Part shown: one piece after another, positions 33,202 through 42,548 of the stretch
How positions within the stretch are numbered: position 1 is the first letter of the stretch
How the letters are laid out: the number at the start of each line of letters is the position of its first letter
Source of the DNA: Bacillota bacterium
GTDB taxonomy: Bacteria > Bacillota > Sulfobacillia > Sulfobacillales > Sulfobacillaceae
Direction of reading: 5' to 3'
Assembly (NCBI GenBank): GCA_021820485.1
Contig: JAKADO010000003.1
Coordinates: 1-64,000 of the forward strand
DNA: 64,000 nucleotides
The notes under the pieces: model-generated
Databases searched by the model: none
Seen by the model: the letters and a program-made list of their open reading frames with translations, nothing else
What the model was told of the DNA's origin: nothing
Translations under genes and position numbers: made by a program

Positions 33202-33928
33202 TCCAGGTGAAGATGAGGATCGGCGGGGTGAACCACTGCATCAGGGTAATGAAGCCGATGCCCCAATGCGGATTGATATAATGCACCAAGTAGATGGGGT
33301 TGGCCCGGGTGGTCTCGCCCACAAAGCCCCGCAGAATCGAGTAGTAAAACATCGCCGACCAAAACTGGTATCCAGGAGGCGGCGTGCGGTGCCGCTCCAG
33401 CCAGAAATACCGGATGATCAGAAAGACACCCCAGGTCGAGCCAATCAACTGCTCCGGCCAGCGCCCAAATCCCAGCTGGGTCATGCGTCCGAGCACCTCA
33501 TGGTTGAAGATGTTGCCGATGCGCACCATGAATATGCCCAATCCAATACCGGGAACGGTCCAATCAATCAAATGGTTGAACATGACCGGCTTCTTGCGGA
33601 GTTGATACCAAAGGGCCAAAATGCCAAATCCCACGGCTCCATCAATGGCCAGGCCTCCATCCCAAATCTTCAAGGCCTGGATGGGATCGGTCCAAATCCA
33701 TTCCGGATAGTTAGCCAGCACAAACACAACCCGTGCTCCCACGACGCCCCAGAAAATCGTCCATAGCGTAATGGTGGAGAGGCGGTCGGGATCTTCACCC
33801 AACTGCCCGCCTCGTTCCATGAGGTACCACCCGCCGCCCAAGATGGCCAGCACCATAAAGATTCCATACCAGTGAATCCCAAACGACCCAATTTTAAAGG
33901 CGTAGGGACTAAGCCAAGGTATATACAT
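33134..33928 (-). CDS. lgt: Prolipoprotein diacylglyceryl transferase
   Basis: Seven-TM pattern; FGIHWYG, VRIGNIFNHEVLG (Lgt signature variant), WDGGLAIDGA. Confidence 0.88.
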   Translation of the reverse strand: MYIPWLSPYAFKIGSFGIHWYGIFMVLAILGGGWYLMERGGQLGEDPDRLSTITLWTIFWGVVGARVVFVLANYPEWIWTDPIQALKIWDGGLAIDGAVGFGILALWYQLRKKPVMFNHLIDWTVPGIGLGIFMVRIGNIFNHEVLGRMTQLGFGRWPEQLIGSTWGVFLIIRYFWLERHRTPPPGYQFWSAMFYYSILRGFVGETTRANPIYLVHYINPHWGIGFITLMQWFTPPILIFTWIMMRRTWRKSAKENLPDTATAL

Positions 33929-33938
33929 AGGTCACCTC

Positions 33939-35225
33939 TTATAGTTGCCCAAAGACCGCATCGGCCGCTTGGAGAGTTTTTTCGATTTCCTGGTCGCCGT
34001 GCATCCATGAGGGGAAGGCCGTCTCGAACGGCGATGGCGGCATGAAAATGCCGCGTTCCAGCATACCGTGGAAGTACCGACGATATCGCTCCTGATTCGA
34101 ATCGACCACCTCGTCGAAATTTCGCGGAGCCTCTGCCCGGAAAAAGAGCGTCATCATCGCGCCGGCTTGATTGACCGAGGCCTCGATGTGATGCCTGCGG
34201 GCCCTTTCCAAGAGCCCCTCCGCCAACGTGCGGGTGCGCTCGGTGAGCGTGTCGTAAAAGTCTGGTTTGGACACCACATCCAGTTGGGCTAGTCCTGCTG
34301 CCATCGCCACGGGGTTGCCGGAGAAGGTCCCTGCCTGATAGACCGGCCCCAGCGGGGCCACCATCTCCATATACTCGCGCTTGCCACCGTAGGCACCCAC
34401 CGGCATCCCTGCTCCAATCACCTTAGCTAGGGTAATCAGGTCGGGGTCCAGCCCACGCGACGCGGCCACGCTGCCATAGGTCACACGAAATCCGGTCATG
34501 ACCTCGTCGCTGACCCATAAGGCCCCGTGCATCCGCGTCAATTCGCGAATCGTCTCGAGAAATCCGGGAACCGGGGGAACAGTCCCCATATTGCCCGCCA
34601 CCGGTTCCGCAATGACCGCCGCAATTTCCGCTCCATACTGTGTGAATACAAATCGCAACGCTTCGATATCGTTGTAGGGCAAGGTGATGGTAAGCGCCGC
34701 GATCTCGGCGGGCACGCCCGCCGAATCCGGCACCCCGAGCGTCGCCGCTCCCGACCCCGCCCGAATCAGCAAGGAATCGTGATGGCCGTGGTAGGAACCG
34801 GTGAACTTCACCACCCTTTTGCGCCCCGTCGCGCCCCGTGCAATGCGAAGCGCGCTCATGGTGGCTTCGGTGCCGGAATTCACCATGCGCATCATCTCCA
34901 GCGCCGGGATGGCGGTTCGGATGCGCTCGGCCAAATCCACTTCCGCCCGGGTGGGCGTACCATAGGAAAGACCACGCTCGGCCTGCGTTGCCACCGCCTT
35001 TACCACGTCGGGATGTGCATGTCCCAAAATGAGCGGGCCATAGCCCATGACGTAATCCAGATAGTGCTGGCCCGACTCGGCGGTAAGGTACGCGCCGCGA
35101 CCCTCGCGGGCAAAAAAGGGTTCCCCGCCCACACCGCGAAATGAACGGACAGGGGAATTCACACCCCCGGGCAGTACGCCTTGAGCCCGCGCCCACAATG
35201 ATGCTGCGTTCTGAGCTTCGATCAT
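33939..35225 (-). CDS. hemL: Glutamate-1-semialdehyde 2,1-aminomutase
   Basis: PGGVNSPVRSFRGVGG, MVNSGTEATMSALRIARGATGR, FTGSYHGHHDSLL, SDEVMTGFR, LAKVIGAGMPVGAYGG. Confidence 0.96.
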   Translation of the reverse strand: MIEAQNAASLWARAQGVLPGGVNSPVRSFRGVGGEPFFAREGRGAYLTAESGQHYLDYVMGYGPLILGHAHPDVVKAVATQAERGLSYGTPTRAEVDLAERIRTAIPALEMMRMVNSGTEATMSALRIARGATGRKRVVKFTGSYHGHHDSLLIRAGSGAATLGVPDSAGVPAEIAALTITLPYNDIEALRFVFTQYGAEIAAVIAEPVAGNMGTVPPVPGFLETIRELTRMHGALWVSDEVMTGFRVTYGSVAASRGLDPDLITLAKVIGAGMPVGAYGGKREYMEMVAPLGPVYQAGTFSGNPVAMAAGLAQLDVVSKPDFYDTLTERTRTLAEGLLERARRHHIEASVNQAGAMMTLFFRAEAPRNFDEVVDSNQERYRRYFHGMLERGIFMPPSPFETAFPSWMHGDQEIEKTLQAADAVFGQL

Positions 35226-35236
35226 CTCCACCCTCT

Positions 35237-36301
35237 CTATACGTTGAACCGGAAGTTGACAATGTCTCCGTCTTGCATGATGTATTCCTTGCCTTCCAGA
35301 CGAACCAGACCTTGTTCCTTAGCCTTCACCATGTTGCCAGCGCTCTTGAGAGCCTCGAAAGCCACCACCTCGGCGCGGATAAAGCCCCGCTCGATGTCGG
35401 AATGGATCTTCCCTGCGGCTTCCTTAGCCACGGTATTGCGCAATATGGTCCACGCCCGCACCTCGTCCTCACCCGCGGTCAGAAATGAGATGAGCCCGAG
35501 ATGATTATAGGTGGCCCGCGCGAGGCGCTCGGTGCCCGTCTCTCGAATGCCTAAATCGCGCATGAACTCCATCCGGTCGGTCTCATCCAAGTCTTGAATC
35601 TCTTGTTCGATGGCGCCCGCCATCAGCACGAGGGGAATGCGCTTTTCCGAGGCTAATGCCTCGATGGCGGCGCGATCGGGATATTCGCCCGACTTGAAGG
35701 TTTCATCGTCCAAGTTTAAGAGCCAAACCATCGGCTTCAACGTCAGAAACTGATAGCCGCTCAAAAGGCGCCGATCCTCTTCCGTCAGATCCATCTGATC
35801 CAAACGCTGTCCCGATTCAAGCGCATCATACAGCATGTCCAAGAGTTCCAATTCGTGTTGATTTTCCTTGGTGATCTTTTTGCCGCTTTTAATGCGCTCG
35901 CGGCGCTTTTCCACGAGGTCCAGATCCGAGAGGCCAATTTCCAGTTCCATGTCTTCCAAGTCTTTCAGGGGCGTCGGCGCCTCCCCCAACTCGGAGGCGT
36001 ATCCCCGCACCACATGGATCAGGGCATCCACCAACCGCACATCATTAAGAAAGCGATTCGGCCCCTGAGACTCCCCATGGGCCAGCCCAGGCACGTCCAC
36101 CACTTGCAGTTGCGCCGGTGTGAGCTTCTTCGGATGATAGAGTTCTTGGAGCCAGAGGAGGCGGTGGTCGGGCACCGGCGCCAATCCGCGGCGCGATTCC
36201 GCCTTGCCGCCGAACGCGCTCGTCTCAACATGCGAATTCGTAAGCAGGTTAAAGATGGTTGTCTTCCCCGATCGGGGCAGGCCTATCAATCCAATGTCCA
36301 C
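35237..36301 (-). CDS. ychF: Redox-regulated ATPase/GTPase YchF
   Basis: DIGLIGLPRSGKTTIFNLLTN, DVPGLAHGES, NLDDE, TGS-like C-terminus KEQGLVRLEGKEYIMQDGDIVNFRFNV; GTG start. Confidence 0.93.
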   Translation of the reverse strand: MDIGLIGLPRSGKTTIFNLLTNSHVETSAFGGKAESRRGLAPVPDHRLLWLQELYHPKKLTPAQLQVVDVPGLAHGESQGPNRFLNDVRLVDALIHVVRGYASELGEAPTPLKDLEDMELEIGLSDLDLVEKRRERIKSGKKITKENQHELELLDMLYDALESGQRLDQMDLTEEDRRLLSGYQFLTLKPMVWLLNLDDETFKSGEYPDRAAIEALASEKRIPLVLMAGAIEQEIQDLDETDRMEFMRDLGIRETGTERLARATYNHLGLISFLTAGEDEVRAWTILRNTVAKEAAGKIHSDIERGFIRAEVVAFEALKSAGNMVKAKEQGLVRLEGKEYIMQDGDIVNFRFNV

Positions 36302-36393
36302 TCCGGTCCCCCATTTCCTTTCCCGATTATACGAAACCCCGGGGGACCCCACAAGTAATGCAGGCTCTGGGAACAGGGTGCGGCGCGGCAGAC

Positions 36394-36425
36394 GAAAAAG
36401 CCCAACGGAACAGTTTTCCGTTGGG
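36394..36425 (-). terminator. Intrinsic terminator after the small SASP-like gene
   Basis: Minus strand: CCCAACGGAA-N-TTCCGTTGGG-CTTTTTC. Confidence 0.85.
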
Positions 36426-36439
36426 CGGGAAACTCTGAC

Positions 36440-36616
36440 TCAGGAGGGTTCAGTGGCCTCCTCGCCGTTGGCGTGCAAGTCATTTTCAAGCTTTTGGATG
36501 TCACGGTTCGGTAAGGTGGCGCCATTCAAGTCAATTCCCAGTTCCCGGGCCACCTCTTCCTGAAACTTTTCCCGAGTCAACTGACGGATGGATTGCTCGG
36601 GGTTGTTTGTATCGGC
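36440..36616 (-). CDS. Small protein, possible divergent alpha/beta-type small acid-soluble spore protein
   Basis: 58-59 aa monocistronic ORF with RBS and terminator; FQEEVARELGIDLNGATLPNRD resembles the SASP MKLEIASEFGVQLGAETTSR block; second SASP block not conserved. Confidence 0.4.
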   Translation of the reverse strand, partial: ADTNNPEQSIRQLTREKFQEEVARELGIDLNGATLPNRDIQKLENDLHANGEEATEPS

Positions 36617-36689
36617 CATCAAAGCTACCTCCCTTCTGGTCGATAGCATTGCCCGGACTGGCCGATTTCACACTGGACGTTCTTGACAG

Positions 36690-37145
36690 CTAGGCGGGCG
36701 CGCCGCCATGACTCAATGTTGTGACCACCGTGCCATTGATTTCCACCGAAGCATCAATGCGCGCCGTCGCTGCCAGCATGGCGGAGACACTGCAGTACTT
36801 TTCTTGGCTCAGGGTGACAGCACGGACAAATTTGTCCTGCTGGCCCTCATCCCCTTGAAAGCGATACCGAATCCGAATGTGCTCATAAATCTTGGGGTGA
36901 TCTTCGGCGCGATCGGCTTCAATCTCCATGTCGAATGCCTCATACGCGACGCGCATTTTGTTCAAGATGGAGATCACATCAATGCCGGTGCATCCTCCCA
37001 GTCCCAAGAGCACCATTTCCATCGGACGCACGCCCTTGTTCTCGCCGCCGACATCAGGCGACGCATCCATAAACACCTGGTGCCCGGACGGGCTGTTCCC
37101 CTCAAAAAGCATTTTGCCTTTGTGCGTTACCACTGTTTTCGCCAT
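36690..37145 (-). CDS. OsmC-family protein
   Basis: GENKGVRPMEMVLLGLGGCTGIDVISILNKMR, SQEKYCSVSAML; RBS AAGGAGGGG. Confidence 0.92.
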   Translation of the reverse strand: MAKTVVTHKGKMLFEGNSPSGHQVFMDASPDVGGENKGVRPMEMVLLGLGGCTGIDVISILNKMRVAYEAFDMEIEADRAEDHPKIYEHIRIRYRFQGDEGQQDKFVRAVTLSQEKYCSVSAMLAATARIDASVEINGTVVTTLSHGGAPA

Positions 37146-37167
37146 CTGTTCCCCTCCTTAGGACTCC

Positions 37168-37875
37168 CTATGAGACAATTTCCTCCGCACGCTGAAAGGC
37201 GGCACGAGCGGGCACCGGCGGTTCCGGTTCCCATAATGGATGATCGCTCACCTGATTCTGGCGATCCGCCTCCGATGCAAAGCACCGTTGCCAGCGGTCG
37301 CAGGAGAGACAAGCCCGGCTCACTTCGCGTGAGGGAAGCTTTCGGGTAGTCTGAAACGCCTTCACCTGATTGATGCGGGCGCGAATCCAAGCATCCCAGA
37401 CAGGGTCAGGCTCGGCATGAAAAATGAGACGTTCACCGCTGGGACGCTGGTCCACCACAAGGCTCCCCCCAACCATCCGTCCGACCGCCAAGTAGAGCTG
37501 CAGTTGCGCCCAATGGCCTAAAATCGGTCCGGACTCCTCCACCAGCCGAAACCTCTCCTCGGAGACGGTTTTGTACTCGACAACCCAGGGGCCGCGCGGT
37601 GTCTCGATTAAGGCATCCATCCGGCCCGAGACACCCCACGACTCGTCGCGGAGCGGCACCTCCACCCGCGCCATGGCATAGTCCGCCAACAACTGCTGTT
37701 GAAAAACCTTATGGCGATCAGTCCCCTCCCGCATGGCCTGTTGGCTTTCGGGATCGATAAGACGACCAAATCCCAAAACGTCCATGACCGCATAACGGAG
37801 ACAACTTCCCGCCAAGGATGGCGGAAAGCGTCTCGGTTCGCGCTTCTTGGCGGGACCTTTCTCCTTTACCGGCAT
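37168..37875 (-). CDS. PD-(D/E)XK nuclease, Cas4/RecB-exonuclease-like with putative Fe-S cysteines
   Basis: PSLAGSCLRY, GRMDALIETPRGPWVVEYKTV (D-x-ExK), HWAQLQLYLAV, CLSCDRWQRC. Confidence 0.78.
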   Translation of the reverse strand: MPVKEKGPAKKREPRRFPPSLAGSCLRYAVMDVLGFGRLIDPESQQAMREGTDRHKVFQQQLLADYAMARVEVPLRDESWGVSGRMDALIETPRGPWVVEYKTVSEERFRLVEESGPILGHWAQLQLYLAVGRMVGGSLVVDQRPSGERLIFHAEPDPVWDAWIRARINQVKAFQTTRKLPSREVSRACLSCDRWQRCFASEADRQNQVSDHPLWEPEPPVPARAAFQRAEEIVS

Positions 37876-38576
37876 TGCCCGCCGGGCTGGAGTGCCTCAA
37901 TCTCAACCGGCTGGCCGGCTAGCAGGTCCTTCAAGGCCTCCGGCGTTCCGGTCAGCGCATCAAATGTGCCGTAATGCATGGGAATCACCATCTTCGGCTT
38001 CAAGAGCTTCACCGCATAGGCCGCCTCCTTGGGGCTCATGGTGAAGTGGCCGCCAATCGGCAGCATGGCCACATCTGGCGCATAGAGCTCGTGAATGATG
38101 CTCATGTCAGCGAACACGTTGGTGTCCCCGGCGTGGTACAGCGTCAGGCCATTCTCCAAGGTGACCACAAAGCCGCTGGCCTCGCCACCATATACGGTGC
38201 TCCCGTCCGGAGCGGAAATGCCCGATGAATGGTCCGCATGCACCATCGTAATCTTGATGTCGCCCACGGTGACGGTCCCGCCCTTGTTCATGCCAACGGT
38301 GTTTTCCACCCCTTGGCTGGCCAAGAAGGATCCGATTTCAAAGTTGCTGACCACCAGGGCGCCGGTCCGCTTGGCCAGATCGGCCGCACTGCCCATGTGG
38401 TCAAAATGGCCGTGGGAAATTAGGATGATGTCCGCCTTGTCGAGAGTGCGGTATTCGTCCGGGCACTTCGGGTTTTCCGTCAACCAAGGATCCATTACGA
38501 TGGTTTTCTTACCAGGGGTTTCCACCAAGAACGTGGCGTGTCCGAGCCACGTAATGACTGCACCTTCCAACTGCAT
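37866..38576 (-). CDS. Metal-dependent hydrolase, UPF0173-type MBL fold
   Basis: ITWLGHATFLVET, ILISHGHFDHMG, MVHADHSSG, IPMHYGTFDALTG. Confidence 0.92.
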   Translation of the reverse strand: MQLEGAVITWLGHATFLVETPGKKTIVMDPWLTENPKCPDEYRTLDKADIILISHGHFDHMGSAADLAKRTGALVVSNFEIGSFLASQGVENTVGMNKGGTVTVGDIKITMVHADHSSGISAPDGSTVYGGEASGFVVTLENGLTLYHAGDTNVFADMSIIHELYAPDVAMLPIGGHFTMSPKEAAYAVKLLKPKMVIPMHYGTFDALTGTPEALKDLLAGQPVEIEALQPGGQCR

Positions 38577-38644
38577 GTATCTCACCTCTCTGAATTGTTT
38601 GGATTGATGACGTCCGCTCCGCATAAACGGACTTGGGACAAGGG

Positions 38645-39307
38645 TTAGGAGGACGCGCGAGCCCAGCCCAACAGGGCTTCCACCACATCGGGCCAATGGT
38701 GAACGACGCGTTCGGCCCCCGCTTCCCGCAATACCGGTTCCGTAAAGGTGTTGTAGACCAAACCGACAGTATGAACCCCAGCCGATCGACCCGACGTCAT
38801 GTCGTAAGGGCTGTCCCCGACATACACCGCTTTGTCTGGAGTCCCGCCCATCAACTGCAGCGCATGTTCAACCGGCTCGGGGTGGGGCTTGTGGTTCAGT
38901 GTGCTATCCATGTGGACTATTACCTGAAAGAGGTCGTAAAGACCGGCGCCTTTCAGCCCGTGCTCCGTCATGTCTAGACGCTTCGACGTCACAATGCCCA
39001 ACGGGAACCCCCGAGCCGCGAGTTCGCGGAGACCCGCGTCGGCCCCCGGCACCACACGCACCCACTGGTCATGTTCGGCCTCGTTATGTTCGCGATAGAT
39101 GCGGACCAACCGGTCAACCTCTCCTGCTGACAACGCCGGACGCATGATACGAAACTGCTCCACCAAAGGGCGGCCGAAATGAACCATCAATTCCTCATGG
39201 GTGATGGGTTCGCCCAAGCCTTCCTGAAAGGCATGCACAAAGCTTTTGAGGATGAGCTCGGTGGTGTCTAGGATGGTTCCATCGAAGTCAAACAGGAAAT
39301 TCCACAA
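38645..39307 (-). CDS. ppaX: HAD-family pyrophosphatase PpaX / phosphoglycolate phosphatase-like
   Basis: FLFDFDGTILDTTELI, GIVTSKR, VYVGDSPYDM; TTG start. Confidence 0.82.
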   Translation of the reverse strand: MWNFLFDFDGTILDTTELILKSFVHAFQEGLGEPITHEELMVHFGRPLVEQFRIMRPALSAGEVDRLVRIYREHNEAEHDQWVRVVPGADAGLRELAARGFPLGIVTSKRLDMTEHGLKGAGLYDLFQVIVHMDSTLNHKPHPEPVEHALQLMGGTPDKAVYVGDSPYDMTSGRSAGVHTVGLVYNTFTEPVLREAGAERVVHHWPDVVEALLGWARASS

Positions 39308-39390
39308 ACGAACGTCCCCCCTTGGATGCTCTTACATCATACCACGGAAGGTATCAACTTACCCCGCAGGGCGCCTTCCGTGGCCACCCC

Positions 39391-41460
39391 CTACGATGAT
39401 TTTGGTGATTGTCGGCCCATCCGCCGCACCGTGTGATCCAACGCTTCCAGCGTGTGCACCAAGGGCTCCGCCACCGAACGCACCGGCAGGGAAAGGTCGG
39501 ACAGCGACGGCGGGGCGAAATCCGCCAGATCAAATGCCTCCTGACGCCGATGTGACCGGAGCGCTGTCTCGATGCGCTCCAGTTGGACGCTCGAGGCACG
39601 GGCAAGCGCCGCCATTTCGCCGATTTCGCAACGCCCCAGGAGTTCCATGGTCAAAAGCACATCGGCCAATTCGTGCAGTGACTGCAAAAGTCGCAGCGCT
39701 GATATGCGGTTCAAACCGACCCGCGTGGGTTCGCTCAATGCGGACTCGAGGGAGGCCGCCGCCCCCGTACGGGCAAGCCGGGTTTCCCGCCGCCTCATCC
39801 AGGGCGACTCATCATTCACGATAGCATCGAGATAGGCTCTCTCCTTTTCCACCAAGTCCGCCAGCGTCGTGACGGCGTTGTGGCGCTGCCAAGTCGGAAA
39901 GATCACGAATGCCCCCAATGCCAGCAGGCTTCCAATAACGGTGGCGACCAATCGGTCCTCCATGGCCACCATGGGTGCCACCCGCTCGAAGAAGGACAGC
40001 AGCAAGACAATTTCCCCTGTGACCATGACCGAAAAAAGAGTGTAGTTGAAATTCAGGACGGTATACATCGCCATTCCAAAGGCCACCATAGCGACCAATC
40101 CCCAAATTGCATGTCCCGCCGCCAGAATGACCAATCCTGTGGCCAGCACGACCCCCAGCGCCGTTCCCACCACCCGCGCCAGACCACGGCCTATCGTCGA
40201 AAAGAAATCGGCCTTCAAAATGACGAGCGCGGTCAGAGGAACCCAGTACCCGCGCGGAAGCGCCAAGAGATGGGCGACCGCCACGGCTGTGGCCAACGTC
40301 GCCATGATGCGAACGGCGTGCCGAAATGCTGACGAATCCCATGACACATTGCGGGCGATTGTCTCAGCCATATTCCGAACGTGGGGGAGCGTCCACAGTG
40401 CCGGATCGAGGGCGTTCTCCATCGCTCTATCATCCGATCCCACCATGCGTTCCAACGTGTCGGCCAAATGCACGGCGCGCGCCACCACCGCGCGATCCCA
40501 TTCCGTTTCCACCTCGGAATGCAGACGGCCAATAGCTCGCCCCCACTGCTCCAGTTCAGATTTGGCGGCCAGAAAATCCGGGTCTCGAGAGATATCATGA
40601 CCCAAGGCCTTCAACATCTGCGTCAAGCCCTTTGCCAGTTCTGTCCGGTCACGCCCCGGCAGCCGCGAATCACCGAATGCCATAAGACTATACAGTGTCA
40701 CCATGTCGTTCCGAGCGGTATCCAAACGCGCCAGCCACCGCGCAAGCCTCCGCCGCTTGGTCTCCTGAATGGCTGGATCTCCGATGCGGCCTTCAGCCAT
40801 AACCAAAGCTTGGGCCACCTTGAGATCCTGCGTGCGCGTCGGATTCGCCGCATACTGCGCCATGGCCCACACCACCCGCCTCAGGCTTCGTGTGCCATCC
40901 GCCTGGGGCTGCCAGGGCACAACCGCCAACATCAACAACAATTGCAAAGTGCCGCCTGCCAACACCTTCAACCCCAGGCTCCAGGCTCCCGCAGGTGGAA
41001 GGGACAAGCCTGAAAAGACAATCATGGCATTGGTCGCCAACGTGCCAATGGTAGCCAGTTCAGGCGCCACTGCCACAAACATGCCAGCCAATCCGCCGCT
41101 GATTACCAGACACATCACGGCGAGCCAAATCACCCGGCCTGTGAGTCCTCCGACAAACGTGGTGACCGATACCCACACTATCGCCCACAGCATGACCCGC
41201 ATGCGCTTTTGCCAGGTGCCAGACAGCCCGGCGAATCCTGTTACGATAGCTCCCACGGACATCACAATGGCCGTCGGCACCTCATTGAAGAGCAGTCCAC
41301 CGACCAGCGGCAGCATAATGCCCAAGGCATTGCGGACCCCGGCTTGCCAATTCAGTTCGGCCAAATCATGCGCCAAAAAGTCGGCGCTGAGACGACGAAT
41401 CATTGTGCGCCAGATGGCTCCCACGCCCCTTCCCCAACGTCCCGCACGTGCTGAACTCAT
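39391..41460 (-). CDS. FUSC-family (aromatic acid exporter-like) membrane protein
   Basis: Two sets of TM segments separated by a cytosolic region; GYWVPLTALVILKADFFSTIGRGLARVVGTALGVVLA is typical FUSC; start corrected from 41550. Confidence 0.85.
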   Translation of the reverse strand: MSSARAGRWGRGVGAIWRTMIRRLSADFLAHDLAELNWQAGVRNALGIMLPLVGGLLFNEVPTAIVMSVGAIVTGFAGLSGTWQKRMRVMLWAIVWVSVTTFVGGLTGRVIWLAVMCLVISGGLAGMFVAVAPELATIGTLATNAMIVFSGLSLPPAGAWSLGLKVLAGGTLQLLLMLAVVPWQPQADGTRSLRRVVWAMAQYAANPTRTQDLKVAQALVMAEGRIGDPAIQETKRRRLARWLARLDTARNDMVTLYSLMAFGDSRLPGRDRTELAKGLTQMLKALGHDISRDPDFLAAKSELEQWGRAIGRLHSEVETEWDRAVVARAVHLADTLERMVGSDDRAMENALDPALWTLPHVRNMAETIARNVSWDSSAFRHAVRIMATLATAVAVAHLLALPRGYWVPLTALVILKADFFSTIGRGLARVVGTALGVVLATGLVILAAGHAIWGLVAMVAFGMAMYTVLNFNYTLFSVMVTGEIVLLLSFFERVAPMVAMEDRLVATVIGSLLALGAFVIFPTWQRHNAVTTLADLVEKERAYLDAIVNDESPWMRRRETRLARTGAAASLESALSEPTRVGLNRISALRLLQSLHELADVLLTMELLGRCEIGEMAALARASSVQLERIETALRSHRRQEAFDLADFAPPSLSDLSLPVRSVAEPLVHTLEALDHTVRRMGRQSPKSS

Positions 41461-41519
41461 CTTAGGATTTGCCCGAGGATTTAGTATACAATGTTCGATA
41501 TATGCCTTCGGAGGATGCC

Positions 41520-42548
41520 ATGCCCACGCGCCAACACCGTCGAACGACACACCGTTTTTGGATCTTTCTTCTCATTCTCAGCATCGCTTTCGCGGCATCC
41601 TGGGCTCTAGTTTTCCGCCCCTCCGCTTCCGGACCGCGTCCTCCGCGCGTGGCCAACCGCCCGTCTGCACCGGTATTTGGCCTTAATCCCTGGAAGGTGT
41701 CGCCGGTCCGGCTCCACGAACCCATGATGGGATTGGCGGCCGTATCCACGCCATCCGCGCTCTGGGTATTGGGTGGATTGGTGCAGGACCAGAGCACCAC
41801 CCTCATTCAAAAAGTCACTTGGACAAAGAGCGGCCTCCCGCAATCGCTCCAGGTCGTGTCACCAGGCCTGCCGGTTCCGGTGCACGATGCGGCCGCAGTG
41901 GCTCTGAACGGCCATATTGTCCTGCTCGGCGGTGGCACGTACACGTCCAGCGCTGCCGTGTATTCCCTGCCCGTGCCGGCGATGGCTCCGGCGTCCTCCC
42001 TTGGGTCTCTGCCCGAGCCTCTGTCCGATTTGGCAGCCCAGGTAGATGGCGGGCGCATTCTCGTCGTGGGAGGACACAACGCGGGGGTGCCCTCCAATGT
42101 CATTTGGAGCTATGCACCAGGGCACGCGAGTCGAGTCTGGGCCGACCTCCCGGCTGGCGTACGCTATGCAGCCGCAGCCGCAAGCGCTCATACGCTCTAC
42201 GTAGTGGGCGGGCTCACCGCCACCGGCGTCACCAATCAGGCTATCGCCTTCAATCTCAAGACGCGGAAAATGACGATGCTACCGCCCTATCCCGTCGCCC
42301 TCCAATATGCGGAAGCCATCGTCATTGACCATACGCTGGTGGTTGCGGGCGGGCAAACCGCGGCGGGCTGGACGCGGGCCGTATACTGGTACCAGAGCGC
42401 CAGCCGCACTTGGCGTCAGGCTCCAGACCTACCGTCGCCCGCCGGGTACGGGGCCCTTGTGCCAACGCCGTCTGGCGGCGCCGCTTGGGTGGGTGGACAA
42501 GGTCCGTCTGGCGCCCTCGACACCATTTGGACCATTTCCATGCGTTAG
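41520..42548 (+). CDS. Secreted/membrane-anchored Kelch-repeat protein
   Basis: N-terminal TM (FWIFLLILSIAFAASWALVF) and repeated LWVLGGL, IVLLGGGTY, ILVVGGHN, LYVVGGLT, LVVAGGQT blades; RBS GGAGG. Confidence 0.85.
   Translation: MPTRQHRRTTHRFWIFLLILSIAFAASWALVFRPSASGPRPPRVANRPSAPVFGLNPWKVSPVRLHEPMMGLAAVSTPSALWVLGGLVQDQSTTLIQKVTWTKSGLPQSLQVVSPGLPVPVHDAAAVALNGHIVLLGGGTYTSSAAVYSLPVPAMAPASSLGSLPEPLSDLAAQVDGGRILVVGGHNAGVPSNVIWSYAPGHASRVWADLPAGVRYAAAAASAHTLYVVGGLTATGVTNQAIAFNLKTRKMTMLPPYPVALQYAEAIVIDHTLVVAGGQTAAGWTRAVYWYQSASRTWRQAPDLPSPAGYGALVPTPSGGAAWVGGQGPSGALDTIWTISMR

Noticed and set aside
37168-37875. Cas4-like gene as evidence of a CRISPR-Cas locus
   Set aside because: No repeat array, cas1/cas2 or other cas gene in the window
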